Assembly: GCA_024741835.1 (NCBI GenBank) | Contig: JAENRP010000344.1 | Span: 1 to 42,871 of the forward strand | Direction of reading: 5' to 3' | From: Diplocarpon mali | Taxonomy: Eukaryota; Ascomycota; Leotiomycetes; Helotiales; Drepanopezizaceae | Length of the DNA: 42,871 nt | Part shown: one piece after another, positions 10,795-21,789 of the stretch | Position numbering within the stretch: the first letter of the stretch is position 1 | Layout: each line of letters starts with the position of its first letter | Program-made: the position numbers and the translations under genes | Notes under the pieces: generated by a model | The model's input: the letters and a program-made list of their open reading frames with translations, nothing else | Told to the model about the DNA's origin: nothing | Databases searched by the model: none

Positions 10795-12150
10795 CTAGTC
10801 TTGATATAAGAGTATATCAGCTAGCGTATTTATTATACCTACTTAGTATATAATAAGGAAGTTGAAATTAGCAAAGAACTCCGCCTAGTAAGCCTGCTAG
10901 GCTATTAAGTCCTTAGTTATTATAAAGTACTTAAGGGCTTTATAATCTATATATATATATACTATTTTCTAAGCCTTAAGTAATTCTGCCTTATACTAGT
11001 AGAACAATCTAAAAATCGCCAAGAGCTCCTTATTATAAATAGGGTAATTTAGCTTAGCATTATTTATAGTCTTTAAGAAGTATCCGATTAAGTGGCAGTT
11101 ATCGTCTTCCTAGAGCTAGGAGAGTACGCTAGCGATTACTCTATCGGAAGCGTCGGTCTTAAGCCTTATCTACTTTTAAAGGTAATAGTAGCATAAGATT
11201 AAGGTCGTTTAAAGGCTTAAGCATAGAGTTTCCTAAGCTTCCTTATAAGCGTTATTAAAATTAAAAGGAACATTTCCTATTAAAGCTATTAAAGGTCGGC
11301 AAATACAGCTATAGCTTTAAATAAACCTTCGATAGAAATTACAAAACCTTAGAAAGCTTTATATACTATATACGTTTTTAGCGTATTTCTACTCTTAAAT
11401 AATTAAAACCTTATTAAGGTCTACCTTAATTTTATAAACTTTAATAATAAACCCTAAGAACCTAATCTTAGTAACTCCGAACTCGCTTTTCTTAATATCT
11501 ACTTATAAGCTATAGTATTAGAGAATTCCTAAGATCTTCTTAATATAAATCTCATAGTTAAGGGAGTTTTCTAAGTAGATTAGAATATTATTTAAGTATA
11601 TAAAGTAGAAATCGTCAAAGTAGTTAAGAAGAATATTATTAATAAACCTCTAAAAGGTAGCAGGCCCATTTGTCAGCCCGAATAGCAAAACCTTATATTT
11701 ATAAGTCCTATAATATATACAAAAGGTAGTCAGGTCCTTAGCGTTAGCTAATATACAGATATAGTAAAAGGCTTATTATATATCGATTTTTATAAAAACA
11801 TAAGCTTTCGATATATGTACTATTATCTTATTAATAAGTAGAATCAGGTAGGGGTCTTTCTTTATTAAGGCATTCAATTTCTAGTAATCGATATATAAAT
11901 ATAAGGAGCTATTAGCTTTTCTAATAAAGAGGATTAAGACTGCTTAAAGGGAACTTAAAGCTTTGATAAATCCTTTATATAAGTTCTTAAGAATATAGCT
12001 CTTAACCTTTAAGAGCTATTTATTAATAAAGCGGTAGAAGGGTTCAATTATTAAGTTGTTCTCGCCTATTAATTCAATTTTATAATCTACCCTTAGCCTA
12101 GGTTCTAGCAGTTGATTAAAGGCCTAGCGACTAAAAACGTTCTTAAATTT
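10795..12150 (-). pseudogene. E1 reverse transcriptase and RNase H relic
   Basis: On the minus strand, FGLTNGPATF (about 11675), YLNNILIY (about 11590, catalytic YLDD changed to YLNN) and KKSEFGV (about 11490) mark the RT. LNYPIYNKELLAI (about 11040) and YIDYKALKYF (about 10930), in place of TDHKALxY, mark the RNase H. These motifs and their order are typical of Ty3/gypsy polymerases. The catalytic Asp pair is lost and stops are present, so the enzyme is dead. Confidence 0.9.
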
Positions 12151-12411
12151 AGTATACTAAAGCAAGAGCTTTTAATCTATTAGCTTATTATTGCTCTTAT
12201 ACTTAGCTTGCAGCGCCGAACTAAGGCTAAGAGAGCTAATTTTAGCTTACTTAACCGATTCTTAGCAATTGATTTCTCAATTTAAATTATAAATAGAGCT
12301 TATAAATATAAACTCTTTAAGCGCCAGTTCTTAAGTTTATATAGCTTATCTTACCTTAGTTATAAAGCGGTAGTAGAAGGCGCCGATTACTAAAGCTAAG
12401 ATTAAGCTAAT

Positions 12412-12642
12412 CTAGTAAGCTGTTTTTAAAGGAGCGTTTCTCTTTATTAAAAGAGGGAGCAAGGGGTCTAGTACTCTTAGCAGGGCCTTCTTTATATAGT
12501 TCAGATCTCTTTTCAAGTCTCTAAAGAAACTGCTATCCCTAGGTTTATAAGAGGCCATAGGAGTAGGAATCGAATTAGCAGATTTCACTCGCGGGCCAGG
12601 ACCAGGAGTGGGATTCGAGGCGTTATTGCTTGCTAGTACCAA
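12412..12642 (-). pseudogene. E1 protease-RT linker with one in-frame palindrome
   Basis: A 76-codon open stretch of the E1 polyprotein lies between protease and RT. It contains one palindromic core (12587-12609) read in frame as T-P-G-P-G-P-R-V-K-S. The matching place in E2 has two units (19875-19897 and 19920-19942) 45 bp apart. It is a spacer of the polyprotein, not a separate gene. Confidence 0.75.
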
Positions 12643-12829
12643 GAGCTAGGCTCAGGCTATTCTAAGGTCTTCGTCCTTAGCGTCTATTATAGCTGCTTAA
12701 TAATCGATATCTTACTAGGCTATTAAGGGTTTTATTAGCTATAAGAGATCGATTAATATGCATTAATTAAAGTAAAGGATAATAGGCATATCCTTAAGCT
12801 AAAAGATACTATTTTTCCCCTTTCTATAG

Positions 12830-13200
12830 GATTATTTAAGGTTATAGTACTTTAGGAACTTCCTACTAATTAAAACGTCAATTGCTCTTAAACTTATAAT
12901 TAAGAAAGGGAAGTTTATTTATTACCTATTAATTATAAGGGTAAGTAAGATAGCAAATCGAATGGTTTCTCCCTTAAGGCTATTATAGCTAATAAGGGTA
13001 ATCGGTTTAGGCAGTTTAATAAACTTCACCCTAAGTCTTTAAGAGAGCTAGTATACTAAAGACGTCTTAATAATACTAAAAATATTAGCTCTACTATTAA
13101 TATAAGTAACTATTTTAATAAATAATCCATTTTAAGCTAGTTCTATAAGAACTAAGAACTAGCAGCCACCTATTAATAAGTAGGAATCAAAATCCAAGTC
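12830..13200 (-). pseudogene. E1 aspartic protease relic
   Basis: The minus strand reads TYINSRANIFSI near 13115, in the place of the DSGA active-site block, with Asp to Asn and Gly to Arg. Both changes are G-to-A transitions. Downstream are IDVLISRKFLKYYNL and other blocks of a gypsy protease. E2 has the same Asn at its site. Confidence 0.65.
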
Positions 13201-13325
13201 TTTTTATAAATTATAACCTATGCTATAGTAAGAGTCTTTGCTATAGCTTAGCAATTTCCTAATAGCAGGTTGTTTTCCATCTTAACTTCAACTATTATAA
13301 ACTCGCCTTACTTCTTTAGCTTTAG

Positions 13326-14447
13326 GCAGTCTATCGTATAGTGACCAAGGGCCCTGCAATTATAGCAGAGACCAGACGACGGCTTCGGGCTAGCAGACCT
13401 TTCTCAGTGAGTCGCCGGCGAAGGGGAGAACGCGACGGCGGGGGCGACTCGTCAAGCGTTATAGGCCTCTTCTTACTTGATATTATAGGCCTTGCAGTCC
13501 GCAATAGCTAAGAACTCATCTAAAGTAGTATAATCATTATTCATTTTATACTTCTTTACTCAAAGGTCGTTCTTTAAGGCTAAGGAGACCTTTTTATAAA
13601 TGTTATCAAACTAGTAAGACTAATCGATCTTTCTAGCTATAGTAAGAATAACGAACTTAGATTAGAACTTATTATATAATAATAAACTTATAGTTAGCCT
13701 ACTATATTTAAGCTTAATAGATTAAATGTAATTATAATTAAAGAACTTTTAATCTAAGACTTTAAGGATATTAATAGCGTATATAAACTTATTAGTAAAG
13801 ATAGGATCTATATATTATAAGATTAAGTTCTAAGCTTTACCTATTATATACTTAAAGTAAGTAGTAATCTAATCCTCTCTTAAAGTGAAGTTACTTAAGT
13901 ACTTTTAAATAAATACCTTTATAGCTATCTTTTAAGCATTATAAGTGATTTCGCCTTAATAGTTATTAAAATAGGTTTAAAGGTACTTGATTTAATAAGG
14001 GTCGACGGCTAAGATTAAAGGTCTAATAATTAAGAGGTAGTAGTTTAAGGAAGGCAGCAAGTCGTCGGTAAAGGACTGAGTATTCTAAGGGCTAATACTT
14101 AAAGAAGAAGGGGCAATAGTATTATTTTAAAGAGCGGCGGCTATAGCAGCGCTAATAAGGTTTGCGATTTCAGCTTATTAAGCAGCTAAGAAGAGAGGGG
14201 CTAATATAGTAAAGGTAGATATTAGTTCTTCCTTAACTTTAATTAATAAAAGGGGAGTATTTTAAGAATCCACTTATAAGCCAGGACTAGGAGTAGGATT
14301 CGTACTAAGGGAGGTAGCTTCCTAAGTGAGCTCCGGAGGGGGAATATCTTTAGGACCAGGGTTGGCAGTAAGGCCCGTAGAACTGGAACTGGTAGCAGTA
14401 AGGCCCGGTAGAGGTGCTATTAACCTTTCACTTCTCCTAAGTGGCAT
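13326..14447 (-). pseudogene. E1 gag relic with intact CCHC zinc knuckle
   Basis: A minus-strand ATG at 14447 opens MPLRRSERLIAPLPG. The gag continues, with stops, through DEFLAIADCKAY (about 13530) to an intact nucleic-acid-binding knuckle CYNCRALGHYTIDC at 13367-13326. One palindromic core (14272-14294) lies in the same frame near the N terminus and reads TPSPGL-stop-V. In E2 the knuckle (20700-20659) has become YYNYKALSYYIIDC, every change being a G-to-A or C-to-T transition. Confidence 0.85.
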
Positions 14448-15435
14448 AAGATTAGAGGTCCTAAGTACTAACTCTCTCTATATTATCTAGTTTAGTCTAG
14501 AGGGACCTAATGCTAAATAGTGACCTATTCAAAAGGGGGAAGATCAGTATAGGCAGAGCTATATACATTCTTAAAGCCTTCTAATAGAGTATATATTAAG
14601 GTATTATAGGTTTATAGATCTTAAGAAAGAAGGTTTTACTTTAAGATCATATCTTTTTACTAATTAGGAGTTGTAATAAGGTTGCTTAAGGGTATAGTGC
14701 AAATCTAAGGAAGTAGAGTCCAAGGATTTAAAGCTTATTACTCTACCAAAGTTGACCTAGTCTTTAATAGTATAGTATAACCTATTAAAGTTAACTAAGT
14801 CTCTACGTATATATATAGGTATAAGTCCTTTAGTTTCGTACTTAAGTATTTCAAAGGAAGGAGTAAGGAGCTTTAAAGAGTATAAGGAAGAGTCGATAAG
14901 TATAGGTCGATAAGTATAGGTCGATAGAAAGTATAAAGAAAGGTCGACGACTTGTTCGCAAGGAGGTATCTTCAAGGAGTCGAGTTGTATTTGAAAGGAG
15001 TAAGGAGCTTCGAAGAGTATAAGGAGAGTTGTTAATAAGTATATTATCAATAAGTATATTATAGAGTATTTATAAGGGAGGGAGAGAGTTAAGAAGAGAA
15101 AAGTTATTATACTACTCTAGGCAGCAGCCTACGCTAGTAAAGCGAAGGCATAGTAAATAATTTTTTCCGAATTGAAATTGAAGGTAAAATTCCGTTTGCT
15201 AAATAGAGGAGGTAAGGGGTCGAAAAAACGAGCTAATCTTATATTTAAAGGTTATTTTTTAGCTTTCTTTAAAAACTAGATTAGTAAGATCTAGGCACTA
15301 CGTATAAGTTGCTTAAGGCAATTCGTAGTAGAAGTCGAGATCGAGAGATCAAGTTGCTTAAGGCAATTCGAAATAACGATTCTAAAAGGGGTTAATATTA
15401 AGCTTCTTAGCGGAGGTTGAGTTGATCTTTTCTTA

Positions 15436-15690
15436 TATTACGACTTGCTCTTAAGCGTATAGAAGGCGAGAATTGAATGACGCTGACTGTATTACCTTAA
15501 GAGGTACGCTATATAATTAAGAAGAAAAGATAAAGAAGAAGAGAGAGTCTCTAGTAAAGCTCCTTTAGAATAAGTACAGGTGCTTTACTAGCGTGCACAT
15601 AATCCAGCCACCTTGCTACCTTAGCAGGCACCTGACTTCGTGCACCTGACTAACACGTGATATAGCTGTGCACGTGATGCGGCCGTAATA
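15436..15690 (-). repeat. E1 right LTR (5' LTR)
   Basis: 255 bp, beginning TATTACGACTT (a RIP form of TGTTACGACTT) and ending GGCCGTAATA, followed by the target duplication GATAT. It keeps two CACGTG motifs near its end, at about 15655 and 15672. Confidence 0.95.
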
Positions 15691-16003
15691 GATATAAGAG
15701 ATATTAAGTGGTTCTTAAGGGTAAGAGTCTCTTAAGATAAGAAGTAGGGCATAATTATTCTACTCTATAATACTTATATTAAGAAGATAGCAAAGAGGTT
15801 TAGCCTTAATATAAGGCGTTTCCCTAGTACGCCGCTTCCCTACTTCGAACTTAAAAAGAACTATAAAACAGCTCTTTACTTAAGAATTAAAGAGTTCTAG
15901 GAAAAAGTAGGCTCTGCCTTATATACAGCTATTATACTACGCCTAAATATAGCTTTTGCAATCGCCTAGCTATCTCATTTTTATATAAACTTAAGCTCCG
16001 AAT
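15691..16003 (+). pseudogene. Copia-2 relic, fragment 2 of 3
   Basis: The plus strand continues the copia-2 polymerase exactly where fragment 1 stopped: KWFLRVRVS, IAKRFSLNIRRFPSTPLPYFELKK, EKVGSALYTAI, then FAIA-stop-LSHFYINLSSE. It is bounded by the E1 duplication GATAT on the left and the E2 duplication CGAAT on the right, and resumes at 26209. Confidence 0.9.
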
Positions 16004-16255
16004 TGTTACGACTTGCTCTTGAGCGTATAAAAGGCGAGAATTGAATGACGCTGACTATATTACCTCAAGAGGTACACTATATAATTGAGAAGAAAAGATA
16101 AAGGAGAGAGAGCCTCTAGTAGAGCTCCTCCAGAATAAGTATAGGTACTTTACTAGCATACACGTGATCTAGCCACCTTACTACCTTAGCGTGCACCTGA
16201 CTTTATACACCTGACTGATATATGATATAATTATATATATAATATAGCTATAATA
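16004..16255 (-). repeat. E2 left LTR (3' LTR)
   Basis: 252 bp, starts TGTTACGACTTGC, ends CTATAATA (a RIP form of CCGTAACA). It is followed by a polypurine tract on the minus strand at 16256-16270. Confidence 0.95.
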
Positions 16256-16274
16256 CTACCTCCCCCCTTTGAAA

Positions 16275-16292
16275 AACTGCGCCTGCGCAGTT
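16275..16292. repeat. Conserved hairpin beside the polypurine tract (E2)
   Basis: Identical to 8942-8959 in E1: 8-bp perfect arms around a CT spacer. Confidence 0.8.
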
Positions 16293-16899
16293 ATATCCAT
16301 AAGCGTATTATCCTTTAGGTCCCTATAATCGTTAACTCTATTATTATATGACTTAAGCTAGCTTAATAGCACCCTTAGTAGCCCTTTAGCCTAAACGTTT
16401 TTTAAATAGAAATCTCGAATAGCATATAGCACTATTATAGTATTAGAGCATAGGTACTATTTAAGGTCTTTATTAGCTCCTTTCTACTTAATTTAATATT
16501 CGAGCTTTCGAGCTCAAATATAAGATCCAATTATTGCTTTTATCTCCTACTCCTCCTATTCTAGTAGCACTTTAATTAATATAAGAGGTTCCCGAACTTG
16601 TTTTAATAAGGGATTAGGAATATATTTACGCAGTAAGTGCAAGTAGAAAATAGGATAGATCGAATAAAGCGAATTAGGCAATTGTAGCTTTTAGCTTTCT
16701 CTTAGCTTTTCTAATACTTTTACTAGGCCGTACTACTTATTAAAGAGCTTTCGGCTCGGCCGGTCCAGTTTCTAATTCTTAGTACTAATTAGTATATTAT
16801 CTCCTATAGTCTAATCAACTGGCTAGCAATAGAGATCTATAAGCTATTTTATTTTAGTTTATTATACTTAAAGAGACAACTAGGTAAATTAGACTACTT

Positions 16900-17800
16900 T
16901 TTAAGCTCTAGTAGCTATATAGAGCGCCGTTTTACGATTTACTCTCTCAGTTGCTATCTATAAAGGCTCTAGGTTAATTAAATTCTAAGAGGAGCAAGCC
17001 TTATAGCCGTTTAGCACTTGGAAAAGGGAAATTTGCCCTAGGGATTCATAAGGCAAGGTCAATTAGGCAATATCTATTAAAGGCAAGAGACAACTCTAAT
17101 TATCTTAGTAGTATAAGTAGAACGGCCTAAGGCATTATTTTAAGTACTAGTTTATAATCTCAGTTTAGCTATCGATATTAGGATTATAAGCTATAGTTAG
17201 CTTGACCTTTATACTTAGTATTTGATAAAGCTCTTTCTAAAAGGTAAAGACGAATTAAGCGCCTCTATCTAATAGAATCAAGTTAAGCATATCGAAATAG
17301 CGTATCTAATGAATTAAAAACAACTTTATAAGGTCTTTTATATCAATCGAATTATAGTATAGAACTGAAACTGCCTTCTTTAATAACCTATCGATAATTA
17401 TAAGGGTAAAATTATAATTGAGTTTATTAAGTAAGAGCTTTATAAAATCTATTATCAAGTGTTAGTAAGCTTATTTAAGAATTGGCAAGGGTTATAGGAA
17501 ACCGAGGGTCTTATTATAATAAGCTTTTATTTTCGAATAATAATAGTTTTAAATATAAGTGCTAACGTTACTATTAAGGCTTTTCTAATAGTATTTTCTT
17601 CCTACTAAAAGTCTTATTTTCCCGATTCTAGCATATGCGATATAAGGTTACTTATGCATATGACAAATTAGGGCTATTTGCAGTTCAAAAGGTTAGGATA
17701 GTATAATAAGTCTACCTTGAAAGAAGAGTTTGCTTTAGTTGAGTTTATAATCGAGGCTATAGTTTTACGCCTTATCTCAGAACTTCTATAGCTTAAAGGA
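16900..17800 (-). pseudogene. E2 integrase relic
   Basis: Collinear with and similar to 9500-10480 of E1 but with more transitions. No intact frame. Boundaries approximate. Confidence 0.65.
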
Positions 17801-17912
17801 GGTCTTATTAGCTTAAATAACCTTATCGATAATATAGTAGTTTACTATATTATACTTGACCTTAGACGTTAGGTCGGCAGGTGCTTCTATTAGTGCGATT
17901 AGTATAGTTATT

Positions 17913-17980
17913 ACTTATAGGCCAGGCCTAGGAGTAGAATCGATCTGCGCTAAAGTTACTCGTAGGCCAGGCCTAGGAGT
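17913..17980 (-). repeat. 45-bp palindrome array of E2 (2 units)
   Basis: Cores 17913-17935 and 17958-17980. They occupy the same place as the three-unit array 10580-10692 in E1, with the same spacer. The small plus-strand open frame over them (17856-18041) is an antisense reading. Confidence 0.9.
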
Positions 17981-18079
17981 GGAATCGCCTTTAGTAGCAA
18001 GTACTTCTATAAAGAGCTTATTATTAAGTAAGAGCTACTAGTGGCGTAAAGCTCGTTTCCTAGCCTTAAGAGGGGTCAG

Positions 18080-19450
18080 CTCTTAGTCTTAATATAAGAG
18101 TATATTAGCCAGCGTATTTGTTATACCCGTTTAGTATATAATAAGGAAGTTAAAATTAGCAAAGAACTCCGCCTAGCGAGCCTATTAGGCTATTAAGTCT
18201 TTAGTTATTATAAAGTACTCAAGGGCTTTATAATCTATATATACGTATACTATTTTCTAAGCCTTAAGTAGCTTTGCCTTATATTAGTAGAACGATTTAA
18301 AAATCGCTAAGAGCTCCTTATTATAAATAGGGTAATTCAGCTCAGCGTCATTTATAGTCTTTAAGAAGTACCCGATTAGGTAGTAGTTCTTATCTTCCTA
18401 GAGTTAGGAGAGTACGCCGGCAACTACTCTATCGAAGGCGTCAGTCTCAAGCCTTATCTACTTTTAAAGGTAATAGTAGCATAAGATCAGGGTTATTTAA
18501 AGGCTTAAGCGCAGAGCTTCTTAAGCTTCCTTATAAGCGTTATTAAAATTAAAAGGAACGTTTCTTATAAAAGCTATTAAAGGTCGGCAGATATAACTAT
18601 AGCTTTAAATAAACCTTCGATAGAAGTTATAGAACCTTAAGAAGCTTTATATACTGCGTACATTCTTAGCGTATTTCCACTTTTAAATGACTAAGACCTT
18701 ATTAAGGTCTACCTTAATTTTATAAACTCTAATTATAAACCTTAGAAACTTAGTCTTAATAACTCTAAACTCGCTTTTCTTAATATTTGCTTAAAGGCTA
18801 TAGTATTAGAGAATTCCTAAGATCTTCTTAATATAAATCTTATAGTCAAGGGAGTTTTTTAAGTAGATTAGAATATCATTTAAATAGGTAGAGTAAAAAT
18901 CGTTAAAGTGGTTAAGAAGAATATTATTAATAAACTGCTAAAAGGTGGCAGGCCTATTTATTAGCCTAAATGGCAAAACCTTATATTTATAGGTCCTATA
19001 ACGCATGCAAAAGGTAATTAGGTCCTTAGTATCAGCTAATATGCAGATATAGTAGAAGGCTTATTATATATCGATTTTTATAAAAACATAAGCTTTCGAT
19101 ATACGTACTATTATCTTATTAATAAGGGGAATCGGGTAGGGGTCTTTCTTTATTAAAGCATTTAGTTTCCAGTAATTAATATATAAATATAAAGAGCTAT
19201 TAGCTTTTTTAATAAAGAGGATTAAGGCTGCCTAAGAGGAACTTAAAGCTTTAATAAATCCTTTATATAAGTTCTTAAGAATATAGCTCTTGACCTTAGA
19301 GAGCTATTCGTCAGTAAGGCGGCAAAGGGGTTCGATTATTAAATTATTCTCGCTTATTAGCTTGATTTTATAATCTACCCTTAGCCTAGGTTCCAGCAAT
19401 TAGTTAAAGGCCTAGCGACTAAAGACGTTCTTGAACTTAGCATACTAAGG
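18080..19450 (-). pseudogene. E2 reverse transcriptase and RNase H relic
   Basis: Collinear with 10795-12150 of E1, with the same motif order on the minus strand. The KELLAI block of RNase H lies near 18310 and the RT palm near 18860-18960. Multiple stops. Confidence 0.85.
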
Positions 19451-19874
19451 CAGGAGCTTTTAGTCTATTAGCTTATTATTACTCTTATACTTAGCTTATA
19501 GTACCGAACTAAGACTAAGGGAGCTAATTTCAGCTTTTCTAGCCGAATCTTAGCAATTGATTTCTTAATCTAGATTATAAACTAAGCTTATAAATATAAA
19601 CTCTTTAAGTGCTAATTCTTAAGTTTATATAGCTTATCTTACCTTAGTTATAAAGCGGTAGTAAAGGGCGCCGATTGCTAAAGCTAAGATTAAGCTAATC
19701 TAGTAAGCCAGCTTTCGAATAGCGTTCCTCTTTACTAAAAGAGGAGGCAAGGGGTCTAGTACTCTTAGCAAGGCCTTCTTTATACAATTCAGATCTCTTT
19801 TTAAGTCTTTAAAGAAACTGCTATCCTTAGGTCTATAAGAGGCTATAGGAGTAGGAATCGAATTAGCAGATTTT

Positions 19875-19942
19875 ACTTATAGGCCAGGACTAAGAGTGGA
19901 ATTCGAGTTCGCAGATTTTACTCGCAGGCTAGGACTAAGAGT
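19875..19942 (-). repeat. Palindrome pair in the protease-RT linker of E2
   Basis: Cores 19875-19897 and 19920-19942, 45 bp apart. E1 has a single core here (12587-12609). Confidence 0.9.
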
Positions 19943-20109
19943 GGAATTCGAAGCGTTAATACTTGCTAGCATTAAGAGCTAGGCTCAGGCCATTCTAAGG
20001 TCTTTATCCTTAGCGTCTATTATAGCTGCTTAATAATCGATGTCTTACTAAGCTATTAAGGGTTTTATTAGCTATAAAAGATCAATTAATATATATTAAT
20101 TAAAGTAGG

Positions 20110-20500
20110 AAATAATAGGCATATCCTTAAGCTAAGAGATGCTATTTTTTCCCTTTCTATAAGACTATTTAAGGTTATAGTACTTTAGGAACTTCCTACT
20201 AATCAAAACGTCAGTTGCTCTTAAGCTTATAATTAAAAAAGGGAAGTTTATTTATTACCTATCGATTATAAAGGTAAGTAAGATAGCAAATCAAATGGTT
20301 TCTCCCTTAAGGCTATTATAGCTAGTAGGGGTAATCGGTTTAAGCAGTTTAATAAACTTTACCTTAAGTCTTTAAAAGAGCTAGTATATTAAAAACATCT
20401 TAATAATATTAAAAATATTAGCTTTATTATTAATATAAGTAACTATTTTAATAAATGATCTATTTTAAGCTAGTTTTATAAGAATTAAGAACTAGCAGCT
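20110..20500 (-). pseudogene. E2 protease relic
   Basis: Collinear with the E1 protease. The active-site block reads YINNKANIF in place of D-S-G-A. Inactive. Confidence 0.6.
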
Positions 20501-20658
20501 GCCTATTAATAGGCAGGAATTAAAATCCAAGTCTTTTTATAAATTATAACCTATACTATAATAGGAGTCTTTGCCATAGCTTAGCAGTTTCCTAATAGCA
20601 GGTCGTTTTCTATCTCAACTTTAGCTATTATAAACTCGCCTTGCTTCTTTAGCTTTAA

Positions 20659-21227
20659 GCAGTCTATTATATAGTAACTAAGGGCTTTATAGTTATAGTA
20701 AAGACTAGATAACGGCTTTAGGCTAGCAGACCTTTTTTAATAAGTCGCCGGCAAAGGGGAATAAGTGCAGGGAGCTAAGGAGGTAGCTATAGCAATAGGT
20801 CTTTATAACTCCTTTTTCAATATGCCAAGGGCGCGGTCCTTTAAGGGAAAGAATGCGATAGCAAGGGCGACTTGTTAAGCGTTATAGGCCTCTTCTTACT
20901 TGATATTATAAGCCTCGCGGTCTATAATAGCTAAGAACTCATCTAAAGTAGTATAATTATTATTTATTTTATACTTTTCTACTTAAAGGTCGTTCTTTAA
21001 AGCTAAGGAGACCTTTTTATAAATGTTATTAAACTAGCAAGACTGATCGATCTTTTTAACTATAGCAAAGGTGATAAACTTAAATTAGAACTTATTATAT
21101 AATAATAAACCTATAGTTAGCTTGCTATATTTGAGCTTAATAGATTGAATATAGTTATAGTTAAAGAACCTTTAATCTAAGACCTTAAGGATATTAGTAG
21201 CGCATATAAACTTACTAGTAAAGATAG
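20659..21227 (-). pseudogene. E2 gag relic, C-terminal part
   Basis: Contains the RIP-destroyed knuckle (20659-20700) and a 90-bp in-frame segment (about 20769-20858) absent from E1. It stops at the F insertion. The N-terminal part continues at 24249. Confidence 0.75.
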
Positions 21228-21474
21228 TATAAGACTAAGGGGAGACAACACAAGAATAGGCCTAAGGGAAGACCTAAAAACAAGAGGGAGGAAGCACCAT
21301 AAGCGGGCTCTCCGAAGACAAGAACTAAGACAATTCACTAGTTAGAGGTAGAATAGGTAGTTTGTATTGCGCGCTATCTTTAAGTATAATAGTAGTCCTA
21401 TATATACCCCTTTCTTAATCCTTATCTAACTATATAACCTATATTATAAGATCCTCTATTTCCAGGTCTTTATA
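21228..21474 (-). repeat. F left LTR
   Basis: 247 bp, starts TATAAGACTAAGGGGAG (probably TG originally), ends GGTCTTTATA. Clearly similar to 24002-24248 over its full length. Confidence 0.9.
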
Positions 21475-21634
21475 TATACCTTAATTAACTTAAGTAGCGG
21501 CCTCCTATTACTATTAGTAAAGATATAAGGCTTTTATAAGCTGAGAATACTAATCCCTATTTGTAAATAAACAATAAGTGCAAGTAAGGTTAATACCTAA
21601 AGTCGTAAAGGTAGGGAGAGAAGAGAGGGTTTTT

Positions 21635-21721
21635 NNNNNNNNNNNNNNNNNNNNNNNNNNNNNNNNNNNNNNNNNNNNNNNNNNNNNNNNNNNNNNNNNN
21701 NNNNNNNNNNNNNNNNNNNNN
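21635..21721. other. Assembly gap (87 N)
   Basis: Runs of N inside element F. The first known bases after it (21722-21731) are the right half of a palindromic core, so a hairpin or repeat probably lies in the gap. Confidence 0.95.
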
Positions 21722-21789
21722 GCCCGCGAGTGGATTTCAAGGAAATATATAAAGGGAGAAGGGGAAGGGGAAGGGGGGAAGGTGCGGTA

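Larger units (their letters stand above)
8668..15690 (-). mobile_element. Ty3/gypsy element E1, complete but RIP-inactivated
   Basis: A 7023-bp element bounded by two 255-bp LTRs (8668-8922 and 15436-15690) and a perfect 5-bp target duplication GATAT (8663-8667 and 15691-15695). The coding strand is minus: gag with CCHC knuckle, protease, RT, RNase H, integrase, then a polypurine tract at 8923-8937 next to the left (3') LTR. This gag-PR-RT-RH-IN order defines Ty3/gypsy. It sits inside the RT of copia-2. Frequent TAG/TAA codons, Asp-to-Asn and Gly-to-Arg changes point to RIP. It is less mutated than E2 in places, for example in the zinc knuckle. Confidence 0.95.

Noticed and set aside
17856..18041. 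Small plus-strand ORF with two RPGLGVES repeats as a peptide gene
   Set aside because: Same cause: palindromes of the E2 polyprotein, whose coding strand is minus.
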